In this document: in pieces, positions 1 to 6,104 of the stretch
Numbering within the stretch: the first letter of the stretch is position 1
How the letters are laid out: every line of letters begins with the position of its first letter
Assembly: GCA_023437485.1 (NCBI GenBank)
Contig: JAEZGB010000009.1
Location: 1 to 10,602 of the forward strand
Origin: Bacteroidota bacterium
GTDB taxonomy: Bacteria; Bacteroidota; Bacteroidia; Flavobacteriales; Flavobacteriaceae
DNA: 10,602 bases
Direction of reading: 5' to 3'
Translations under genes and position numbers: made by a program
Notes under the pieces: model-generated
Database searches by the model: none
Told to the model about the DNA's origin: nothing
The model's input: the letters and a program-made list of their open reading frames with translations, nothing else

Positions 1-208
1 GATGGTGGGCTGGGCGATGAATGCCTCGCACGGTCGTGACGATGTGCCGGCACACCGGGTAGTAAATCGAGTTGGCCTATTGTCAGGCAAGCATCATTTT
101 GGGGGGACTAACCTGATGCAACAACTCCTGGAGAGTGAAGGCGTAAAAGTCCGCAACAACACGGTGGTTGATTTCAAGCAACTTTTTTGGGATCCCGCCT
201 ATAAATAA
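1..208 (+). CDS. Alkyltransferase-like (ATL) / MGMT-family DNA-binding protein, 3' end only
   Basis: The last 68 or so codons are visible, reading in the frame of position 2; the true start lies before the window. The segment matches the C-terminal DNA-binding domain of O6-alkylguanine-DNA alkyltransferases: a GWAMNASH stretch, then the active-site region DVPAHRVVNR, then GLLSGKHHFGG. In true MGMT/Ogt enzymes this site reads PCHRV, with Cys accepting the alkyl group. Here the Cys is Ala, so the protein should not repair alkylated guanine directly. Family knowledge: ATL proteins, with Trp or Ala at this place, bind O6-alkylguanine and pass the lesion to nucleotide excision repair. Applying that role here is inference. 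The TAA stop lies inside the end of the opposite-strand gene, a 10-bp tail-to-tail overlap. The family call is strong; the exact role is less sure because the N-terminus, including the Arg finger, is not visible. Confidence 0.85.
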   Translation, partial: MVGWAMNASHGRDDVPAHRVVNRVGLLSGKHHFGGTNLMQQLLESEGVKVRNNTVVDFKQLFWDPAYK

Positions 209-906
209 CCCAGCACTTCCTTTTTCAGCGCATCGTATTCGCTTTGCGCGATCAATCCGTTGTCCAGAAGTTTTTTATAATTCTGCAGTTTGCTAAAAAG
301 TTCCTCCTGGGAGAGCCCTGCCAATGCTTTTTCACGAATGTCGTCAGCTTCCGAATCAATGTCAAAATCCGGATGCTGTTTCTCATCGCGGTAACCGGAC
401 TGCGGCACGGGAAGGTCGGCAATTGTTTGAGGTTCGGGGGTTACCGGGCCGGGCTGCGGCAAATCGGCGTCAGAATGTTCGTCAGATTTGGGCGGTGTAT
501 GGGCCGCCGCATTTTTAACCACTTCCGATTGTTCGCGGGCAAAAGCGTAAATTTTTCTCGCCTGTGCTTTTGGAAGGTATTCCATGGAAACATTAATCCC
601 GGTCCGGGTTGAAAACGAAAATTCGGAGCCCAGGATGTTTTCCTTGACCACGCAGCCGGTCACTTCGTCCCACGCATAATCAGAAAAGTCAAGTGAAAGT
701 CCAAGATTTTTGGGGCGGCAAACAATGATTCGCCTGTTTGTAAGCGCAATGGCATCGGGAAAAACAGTAATTGCAGGCATTTTCTGTACCCCTATATAAA
801 CGATTTCCTCGTCTTTCATCATCAGGTCCTGTAGCCTGACGGCAATTTTTTCAATGGCTTTTGGGTCCTGTTCCTCGTTCAGGAATTTCTTGAACTGTTC
901 TTTCAT
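199..906 (-). CDS. PH-like domain protein with C-terminal SHOCT motif
   Basis: A protein of 235 residues with no signal peptide or membrane segment, so probably cytoplasmic. Residues about 30-125 look like a bacterial PH-like domain: predicted beta-rich, with the segment ALTNRRIIVCRPK (residues 54-66) typical of these folds. Residues about 130-190 form a Pro/Asp/Glu-rich low-complexity linker. Residues about 200-235 match a SHOCT motif (short C-terminal domain), with the pattern LxKLxxYKKLLDNGLI then EYDALKKEVL. SHOCT motifs usually end bacterial membrane-associated or PH-domain proteins and probably mediate oligomerisation; no enzymatic function is known. The ATG at 904-906 is chosen because the PH-like part is complete from there. 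The gene lies 32 bp after the yjbR-like gene on the same strand and ends 10 bp inside the ATL gene. Domain calls rest on pattern recognition by eye. Confidence 0.75.
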   Translation of the reverse strand: MKEQFKKFLNEEQDPKAIEKIAVRLQDLMMKDEEIVYIGVQKMPAITVFPDAIALTNRRIIVCRPKNLGLSLDFSDYAWDEVTGCVVKENILGSEFSFSTRTGINVSMEYLPKAQARKIYAFAREQSEVVKNAAAHTPPKSDEHSDADLPQPGPVTPEPQTIADLPVPQSGYRDEKQHPDFDIDSEADDIREKALAGLSQEELFSKLQNYKKLLDNGLIAQSEYDALKKEVLGYL

Positions 907-922
907 GTTATTGCGATGAATA

Positions 923-930
923 CAAATTTA
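923..930 (-). promoter_or_regulatory. Candidate Bacteroidota -7 box (TAAATTTG) before the PH/SHOCT gene
   Basis: On the minus strand these bases read TAAATTTG, a full match to the Bacteroidota -7 consensus TAnnTTTG, 16 bases before the ATG. No TTG (-33 element) is visible at the usual distance, where the upstream gene's coding end lies. The gene may therefore have a weak promoter of its own or simply be co-transcribed with the yjbR-like gene. Confidence 0.35.
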
Positions 931-938
931 ATCAATTT

Positions 939-1310
939 TCAGTGGCCTTCCTGCGCTATCTGCTGCTGAATTTTGCGCGGCAGAGACCCCAGCACGAGCT
1001 GGTAAGAATGCCGCAGCAGTTCGTTGAAAAGCGCCGGAGGGACATCGTCATTGGCGCTCACCGAATTCCAGTGCACCTTGTTCATGTGGTAGCCGGGTGT
1101 TATCCCGCGGTACTGTTCCCTAAGCTCAATGGCGCGTTGCGGATCGCATTTCAGGTTGGCCCCGGGATTGCCTTTCTCCCATTCCGTCAGCGAGGCCAGG
1201 GCGAACATTTTTCCGCCAACCTTGAATACCAGGGTGTCCTGATCAAAGGGAAAGTGTTCGGTGACGCCGGGCATGGATGAGCACAGCTGGTGGAATTCTT
1301 CAATATTCAT
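939..1310 (-). CDS. MmcQ/YjbR family protein
   Basis: A 123-residue protein of about the usual length for the YjbR/MmcQ family (small alpha/beta proteins with a CyaY-like fold, often annotated as DNA-binding). Recognisable features are the N-terminal segment with SMPGVTEHFPFDQDTLVFKV (residues 12-31), KCDP at 54-57 followed by an ERA-like helix, GITPGYHMNKVHWNSV (residues 69-84) with the hallmark HWNSV, and the C-terminal helix LLRHSYQLVLGSLPRK. The molecular role of the family is poorly known; DNA binding is suggested by structure only. The ATG at 1308-1310 gives the full family N-terminus. It is divergent from rpoN, with 106 bp between the two start codons, and is followed 32 bp later by the PH/SHOCT gene. 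Confidence 0.88.
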   Translation of the reverse strand: MNIEEFHQLCSSMPGVTEHFPFDQDTLVFKVGGKMFALASLTEWEKGNPGANLKCDPQRAIELREQYRGITPGYHMNKVHWNSVSANDDVPPALFNELLRHSYQLVLGSLPRKIQQQIAQEGH

Positions 1311-1324
1311 AAACTAAAATTAAA

Positions 1325-1334
1325 GAAAATTTTC
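1325..1334. repeat. 10-bp perfect palindrome in the yjbR-rpoN divergent region
   Basis: The bases GAAAATTTTC form a perfect palindrome 15 bp before the yjbR-like start codon, in the AT-rich space shared by two divergent genes. It could be an operator half, but the sequence is so AT-rich that chance is a real alternative. Confidence 0.25.
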
Positions 1335-1390
1335 ACTTTTCCCATACCCGATATTCAATGGCCTTTTGCCAATTTTGTGTAACTTTATAA

Positions 1391-1403
1391 CGCCCGACGG
1401 GCG
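1391..1403 (+). promoter_or_regulatory. GC-rich dyad in the rpoN leader
   Basis: CGCCCG-A-CGGGCG is a perfect 6+1+6 inverted repeat in an otherwise AT-rich leader, ending 13 bases before the rpoN ATG (1417). As RNA it can form a 5-bp all-GC stem, CGCCC/GGGCG, with loop GAC, close to where the ribosome would load. As DNA it could be an operator. It follows an AT-rich run with an imperfect -7-like TAACTTTA at 1380-1387. The regulatory role is inference. Confidence 0.4.
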
Positions 1404-1416
1404 AAATCCGATCACT

Positions 1417-2886
1417 ATGCTCAAGCAGTCGCTCAACCTCAAATTATCGCAAAAATTATCGCCGCAGCAAATCCAGCTCATGAAGCTGATCCAATTGCCC
1501 ACGCAGGCCTTTGAACAGCGCCTCAAGGAAGAAATGAATGAGAATCCCGCGCTTGAGGCCGGCAAGGAAGATGATGATGAACTTGAACAGGATGAATTTT
1601 CTCCTGAAGTTGAGTATGATGATTATGAGGACGGAGAACACATTGAGGCCGACGACATCAACATTGACGAATATCTGAGCAGCGACGAAACTCCTGATTA
1701 CAAACTTCACGCAAACAATTACAGCGATGACGATGAGGTTCGCGAATCGCCTTTGGCCTCGCCGGTGACCTTTCATCAGGACTTGCTCAATCAGCTAAAT
1801 ACCTTTATCCTTTCGGAAGAAGACCGTGAAATTGCCGAGTTCCTGGTAGGGAGCATTGATGATATGGGTTACATCCGCCGCAGCATTCCTGACATTGTCG
1901 ATGATATGGCCTTTACTCAGGGTATTTATACCGATGAGAAAAATGTCGAGCGCATCATGCACGTGATCCACGAGCTTGAACCTTCGGGAGTGGGCGCTCG
2001 CGACTTGCAGGAATGTTTGTTGCTGCAGCTTAAACACAAAACACCCACCGAATCAGTCGGGCTGGCACTGGAAATTGTCGAAAACCAATTTGACGCTTTT
2101 ACCAAAAAGCACTATGATAAACTTCAGGCCAAGTTCGGGATCAGTTATGAGCAACTCAAAAAGGCGATAGAGGAGATAGAGAAACTCAATCCAAAACCGG
2201 GCAACTCTTTCACCGGAAATACCACCAGGCTGGTGGAACACGTAGTCCCTGACTTTGCCATTCGGATAAACGAGGGCGAGCTTGAACTGACGCTCAATGG
2301 CCGCAACGCACCCACTTTGCACGTTTCGCGTGAGTACAAGGATATGATGCAAACCTATAAGGAATCAAGGGAAAAGTCGACGGCGCAAAAAGAAGCCGTA
2401 TTGTTTATCAAGCAAAAACTCGATTCGGCAAAATGGTTTATTGATGCCATCCGCCAGCGAAATGAAACGCTTTTTGTCACAATGAACGCCATCATGCAAT
2501 ACCAGCGCGAATATTTCCTTGACGGTGACGAAACCAAACTCCGGCCCATGATCCTCAAAGACATTGCCGATACGGTTGGGCTGGACATTTCCACAATTTC
2601 GCGCGTGGCAAATAGCAAATATGTCGATACGCCTTACGGAACCAAACTCATCAAGGAGTTTTTCTCGGAGGCGATGGTCAATGACCAGGGCGAAGAAGTT
2701 TCGACCCTTGAAATCAAAAAGATCCTTAAGGACATTATCGAAGATGAGGACAAGAGCAAACCGCTCCCTGATGACCAACTCGCCGAGATGCTAAAGGAAA
2801 AGGGTTATCCAATTGCCCGCCGCACCATTGCCAAATACCGCGAGCAACTTGACATCCCTGTTGCCAGGCTGCGCAAAAAAATGTAA
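1417..2886 (+). CDS. rpoN: RNA polymerase sigma-54 factor RpoN
   Basis: Sigma-54 directs RNA polymerase to GG/GC (-24/-12) promoters and needs AAA+ enhancer-binding activators to melt DNA. The ATG at 1417 gives 489 residues starting MLKQSLNLKLSQKLSPQQIQ, the classic Gln/Leu-rich region I (1-48). The open frame runs on upstream to a TTG at 1366, but those codons do not look like RpoN. Region II (about 50-107) is very acidic. The core-binding region covers about 110-300, with EPSGVGARDLQECLLLQL at 188-205. The helix-turn-helix is at about 380-408 (LKDIADTVGLDISTISRVANS). The RpoN box, which reads the -24 element, is ARRTIAKYRE at 467-476, one conservative change from ARRTVAKYRE. All regions are present, so the protein should be functional. 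No enhancer-binding protein lies in the window. The next gene starts on the base after the TAA stop, which suggests coupled expression. Confidence 0.97.
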   Translation: MLKQSLNLKLSQKLSPQQIQLMKLIQLPTQAFEQRLKEEMNENPALEAGKEDDDELEQDEFSPEVEYDDYEDGEHIEADDINIDEYLSSDETPDYKLHANNYSDDDEVRESPLASPVTFHQDLLNQLNTFILSEEDREIAEFLVGSIDDMGYIRRSIPDIVDDMAFTQGIYTDEKNVERIMHVIHELEPSGVGARDLQECLLLQLKHKTPTESVGLALEIVENQFDAFTKKHYDKLQAKFGISYEQLKKAIEEIEKLNPKPGNSFTGNTTRLVEHVVPDFAIRINEGELELTLNGRNAPTLHVSREYKDMMQTYKESREKSTAQKEAVLFIKQKLDSAKWFIDAIRQRNETLFVTMNAIMQYQREYFLDGDETKLRPMILKDIADTVGLDISTISRVANSKYVDTPYGTKLIKEFFSEAMVNDQGEEVSTLEIKKILKDIIEDEDKSKPLPDDQLAEMLKEKGYPIARRTIAKYREQLDIPVARLRKKM

Positions 2887-3501
2887 ATGAAGGGGCTAAA
2901 GCGCATCCTTCCGTTTTTTTCATACGTGTTCCATCCGTTGTTCATCCCTTTTTATGCGGTGGTTTACGCGGTTTTGCTGCGCCAGCATTATTTGCTCCCC
3001 GCCGAGGTTTACCTGCTATTAATCCAGGTGGGCATCATCACCGTGCTGATCCCCATCAGCATTTTCTTTTTGCTGCGTTCGTTGGGGCGGATTGATTCAG
3101 TAATGGTCAATGACCTTCGGCAAAGAAAAGTCCCCCTGGCGGTTCAGGGGCTGCTGATTTACCTGTTGGTACGTCAGAGTATCACCCTTGAGCGAATGCC
3201 CGAGCTCTACTTTTTTTTCCTGGCCACGATGCTGTCAATCGCCATCGCGCTAATCATGGTTTTTTTTGGCAAACGCATCAGCCTGCATATGATGGGGATG
3301 GCAGGGCTTATCTTTTTTGTCGTCGGGATAGCCTTTCACAACCGAATCAACCTGGCCGATACAGCCGCGTTCCTTTTTGTGGCCACCGGCTTTGTGGCAT
3401 CGTCACGGCTCTACATGAAGGCACATGATTATCTGGAACTCGCCCTGGGCTTTTTCGCGGGGATGTTGCCGCAAATGACGCTTTGGTATTTTTGGGTGTA
3501 A
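2887..3501 (+). CDS. PAP2-like integral membrane protein
   Basis: A 204-residue, very hydrophobic protein with six or seven likely membrane segments (about 10-31, 41-64, 83-98, 106-128, 134-150, 156-172, 184-203). It resembles type 2 phosphatidic acid phosphatase (PAP2) membrane proteins of Bacteroidota. A basic motif DLRQRKVPL (76-84) stands for the first phosphatase motif, SLHMMG (132-137) for the second (PSGH), and SRLYMKAHDYLE (173-184) for the third (SR-x5-H-x3-D). The third motif keeps Ser, Arg and His but has Glu where Asp is usual; the second is clearly altered. Catalytic phosphatase activity is therefore uncertain, and a lipid-binding or otherwise diverged role is possible. The ATG directly abuts the rpoN stop with no spacer, so translation is probably coupled; no link to sigma-54 function is known to me. 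The gene is surely real; the PAP2 assignment is moderate. Confidence 0.65.
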   Translation: MKGLKRILPFFSYVFHPLFIPFYAVVYAVLLRQHYLLPAEVYLLLIQVGIITVLIPISIFFLLRSLGRIDSVMVNDLRQRKVPLAVQGLLIYLLVRQSITLERMPELYFFFLATMLSIAIALIMVFFGKRISLHMMGMAGLIFFVVGIAFHNRINLADTAAFLFVATGFVASSRLYMKAHDYLELALGFFAGMLPQMTLWYFWV

Positions 3502-3531
3502 AATGGACAGGTTTTTGCGTAAAGTATTGTT

Positions 3532-3879
3532 ATGAAAACACTTTTAATCGCACTGCTGATATCGGTTGGCGCATCGGCCCAAAAAGTTACCGTCAAGGGC
3601 CGCGTAACTGATTCCACCAACGGATTCAATGTCATTGAGGTCGTGATCAACGACACGCTTTCCAGATTGATGAAAGACCCTAAACAAAACCGGTCGCGCT
3701 ATCTCAGGATTTACGATGACCCGCGTTATGTGGTCAGGACTGACAGCACCGGCAATTTTTCAATTCGCGCCAATATTACTGATACGCTCTACTTCAAGTC
3801 CTACCGCCACGCGCCACAGGCCCGCCCGGTCAGGGAACTCATTGATTCGCCAGAGGTTATCAGGTTAAAACCCGATTGA
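3532..3879 (+). CDS. Small exported protein with carboxypeptidase-regulatory-like fold
   Basis: A 115-residue protein. The N-terminus MKTLLIALLISVGASA-QK is a good Sec signal peptide with an ASA cleavage motif after residue 16, leaving about 99 residues exported. The mature part begins VTVKGRVTDSTNGFNVIEVV and continues with TDSTGNFSIRANITDTLYF (residues 64-82). This is the beta-sandwich pattern of the CarboxypepD_reg-like domains common in Bacteroidota surface and TonB-linked proteins. There is no TonB plug, barrel or sorting domain after it, so it is a free-standing single domain. It follows the membrane protein gene by 30 bp on the same strand and is probably the last gene of the rpoN unit. 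The specific function is unknown. Confidence 0.7.
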   Translation: MKTLLIALLISVGASAQKVTVKGRVTDSTNGFNVIEVVINDTLSRLMKDPKQNRSRYLRIYDDPRYVVRTDSTGNFSIRANITDTLYFKSYRHAPQARPVRELIDSPEVIRLKPD

Positions 3880-3913
3880 TTTTTTTGGAGCTTTTTCCCG
3901 TCTTCCGCTGTGT

Positions 3914-3936
3914 CTTTTGCCGCGTTGCGTCAAAAG
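3914..3936. terminator. Candidate hairpin between convergent genes
   Basis: CTTTTG-C-CGC-GTT-GCG-T-CAAAAG folds as a 6-bp stem, one C/T mismatch, a 3-bp CGC/GCG stem and a GTT triloop. It lies in the 76-bp gap between the end of the small exported protein gene (3879) and the end of the kinase gene (3956), where both transcripts must stop. There is no clean T tract directly after it on either strand (a run of seven T lies earlier, at 3880-3886), so intrinsic termination is likely but not shown. Confidence 0.45.
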
Positions 3937-3955
3937 TACGCCGCTGCAACCGGGG

Positions 3956-5956
3956 CTAGGGCTTTTGTACAAGCAAAGTGTGCGGAAGATCAATTTTAAA
4001 CACCGATCCCCCGCCCTGGCGAGGTTCCACGGTTAGTTCGCCTTCGTGATTATCGACGATTTTTTTGCAGAGTGCCAACCCGATCCCGGTTCCCGGCAGG
4101 TTTTTATCCATCCTTGAAAACATCTTGAAAGCCTTTTCGGCAAAGTCTTCATTGATCCCAATGCCGTGATCCATCACCAAAATTCTAAAATAGCCCGGAT
4201 TGAACTGTACTTCAGGTTCAAATTGAATTTCAACTAGCGGCGAGTCTTTGGAAAACTTGATCGCATTGCTGATCAGGTTAAAAAACAGCTGATGCATTTG
4301 TACCGGCAATGAATAAACCACCGGCAACTTTCCGTATCGAATCTCGCCCGAACGTTCTTTGAGCGATATTTCAAAGTCATTCTCGATGTTGGAAATCACG
4401 GTATTCAAATCCACATTTTCAAAGAGTTCATGGGTATCGCCAATTTGTGCGTAGGCCAACACGTCCTTGATCAAACTGCCCATCCTTGCCGCCGAAGCCC
4501 TTATTTTTGTGAGGTTTTTGTTGGCAACATCGGCATTGTGAAGGTTTTCCTGCAATAGCTCTGAAAAAATCTGGATTTTGCGCAAAGGTTCCTGTAAATC
4601 ATGCGAGGCCACATAAGCATATTCCTCAAGTTGCTTGTTTTGCCGGCTGATGCGATCCTCATAGGCTTTCCGCTCTGATAAATCCTTGGTCACTTTTGAG
4701 AACCCGGTCACGCGGTTGTTGTCACCATGCAGCGCCGTGATCACTGTGCTGCCCCAAAACAAGGTTCCGTCATTTCTCTTCCTCCAGCCCTCATGCAAAG
4801 CTTTGCCATTCTCCAATGCCTCGGCCAACAATTGTGCAGGAAGGTTCGCCTTTTGGTCCTCGTCAACGTAAAAAATCGAGAAATTTTGCCCAATAGCTTC
4901 CTGGTCGCTGTAACCTTTGATTTTTTCGGCGCCTTTGTTCCAGTTCAGGATCGTGCCGTCCAGCCCCAGCAAAATGATGGAGTATTCTTCCACTTCACTG
5001 ATCATTTGGTGGTATTGCTGTTCGCTTCGGCGAAGCTGTTCAGACTTGATCATCAGTTCATTGGCAAAGCGTTCCTGCCGTTCTTCGGCCATTTTGCGTG
5101 TGGTCAAATCACGGGTCACCTTGGAAAATCCAATTACATTGCCCTCGGTGTCGTGCAGGGCGGTAAGCACTACTGATGCCCAAAAGAGTGAACCGTCGCG
5201 CCGCACGCGCCAGCCTTCATGCGCCGATTTATTATGCGTCCTGGCCGTTTCAATCAACTGGCCCGGCAATCCGCTGTCCAGGTCTTCATTGCGGTAAAAT
5301 ATTGAAAAGTTGCGCCCGATGGCTTCCCTGGCGGTGTAGCCTTTGATTTTTTCGGCACCCTTGTTCCAATTCATGATGTTTCCGTGGGTGTCCAGTAGCA
5401 GAATTGCATAGTCTTCTACCTCGGCAATCATCATGTGGTAGCGCTCTTCGCTTTTTTGAAGTTCCAAGTTGCGGTGTTCAAGTTCCAAAGTCTGCCTGCG
5501 CAGGGCCTCCTCGGCGCTCCTTTTCGCGGTAAGGTCCCGGGTTAGTTTTGAAAAGCCAAGCACCTCGTCGTTGTCATCGCGCAGGGCCGTGATCACCACC
5601 GAACCCCAAAAGTGGTCGCCGTCTTTTTTGACACGCCAGCCCTCATGCGCCGCCCGGTTATTGCGTACGGCCTGCTCCAAGAGTTTTTCTGGCAATCCTG
5701 ATTTGCGGTCCTCTGAAGGGTAAAACATCCGAAAATGCTGTCCAATGACGTCTTCTTCACTATACCCTTTTATCACCTGTGCACCCCGGTTCCAGTTCAG
5801 GATATGACCTTCGGTATCAAGAAAGAGGATGGCATAATCCTCCACCTCATCGAGCATTTTTGTAATGAGTACATTGAACCGGTCGAGATTTTGTTTAAGT
5901 CTGTATGGGGCGTTTGCGTCAGTTATTGCAGGCGATGTAATTTTTGGTTTTTTCAT
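3956..5956 (-). CDS. Soluble sensor histidine kinase with three tandem PAS domains
   Basis: A 666-residue protein with no signal peptide or membrane segment, so a cytoplasmic sensor. Three near-repeat PAS units lie at about 35-147, 177-288 and 318-429, each about 142 residues after the last. Each carries the core LNWNxGAxxIKGY, the FY segment, the HEGWR block, DGxxFW and a final GFSKxTxDL. Charged helices between them (about 146-176 and 288-318) look like coiled-coil linkers. The kinase core follows: H box SHDLQEPLRK with phospho-acceptor His452, N box with NLISNAIKFSK (Asn564), G1 DHGIG (596-600), F-box-like FKMFSRMD and G2 GTGIGL (622-627). All catalytic motifs look intact, so it should autophosphorylate. 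Its ligand is unknown. There is no receiver domain and no response regulator next door, so it is an orphan kinase. It lies 148 bp after the DUF885 gene on the same strand. Confidence 0.95.
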   Translation of the reverse strand: MKKPKITSPAITDANAPYRLKQNLDRFNVLITKMLDEVEDYAILFLDTEGHILNWNRGAQVIKGYSEEDVIGQHFRMFYPSEDRKSGLPEKLLEQAVRNNRAAHEGWRVKKDGDHFWGSVVITALRDDNDEVLGFSKLTRDLTAKRSAEEALRRQTLELEHRNLELQKSEERYHMMIAEVEDYAILLLDTHGNIMNWNKGAEKIKGYTAREAIGRNFSIFYRNEDLDSGLPGQLIETARTHNKSAHEGWRVRRDGSLFWASVVLTALHDTEGNVIGFSKVTRDLTTRKMAEERQERFANELMIKSEQLRRSEQQYHQMISEVEEYSIILLGLDGTILNWNKGAEKIKGYSDQEAIGQNFSIFYVDEDQKANLPAQLLAEALENGKALHEGWRKRNDGTLFWGSTVITALHGDNNRVTGFSKVTKDLSERKAYEDRISRQNKQLEEYAYVASHDLQEPLRKIQIFSELLQENLHNADVANKNLTKIRASAARMGSLIKDVLAYAQIGDTHELFENVDLNTVISNIENDFEISLKERSGEIRYGKLPVVYSLPVQMHQLFFNLISNAIKFSKDSPLVEIQFEPEVQFNPGYFRILVMDHGIGINEDFAEKAFKMFSRMDKNLPGTGIGLALCKKIVDNHEGELTVEPRQGGGSVFKIDLPHTLLVQKP

Positions 5957-6104
5957 TTTATGCGCGGGAAAAACTTCCTATTACCAATTTACGCGAAAAA
6001 AAGGACATCTCTCACTGCAAATTTTCAAAATCATTAAAATTTCCCAGCCTACAAAACGGAATATTGAAAGAAGTAGTATTATCGATTACTTAAACAAATC
6101 TTAA
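5957..6104 (-). promoter_or_regulatory. AT-rich gap probably holding the kinase promoter
   Basis: These 148 bases separate the DUF885 stop from the kinase ATG. I see no gene, no strong hairpin and no perfect TAnnTTTG box on the minus strand. The nearest looks are GAAAATTTG (one base off at the TA) and TAAGATTTG (one base too long). An AAATTTT/AAAATTT inverted repeat (6019-6025 with 6036-6042) is present but is weak in such AT-rich DNA. A kinase promoter here is inferred from gap size. Confidence 0.3.

Noticed and set aside
1366..1416. Upstream TTG start extending rpoN by 17 codons
   Set aside because: The extension includes the leader dyad and does not resemble RpoN; Met at 1417 begins the family's usual N-terminus.
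2063..2078. A TGGCAC sequence resembling a sigma-54 -24 element inside rpoN
   Set aside because: Ten bases after the GG the sequence is TG, not GC, so the -12 element is missing, and it lies inside a coding region.
4727..5297. Long open frames on the plus strand opposite the kinase
   Set aside because: They are mirror frames of a clear, motif-complete kinase gene and show no recognisable domain.
6019..6042. AAATTTT/AAAATTT inverted repeat in the gap before the kinase
   Set aside because: Only A/T pairs in an AT-rich stretch; expected by chance and too weak to call a terminator or operator.
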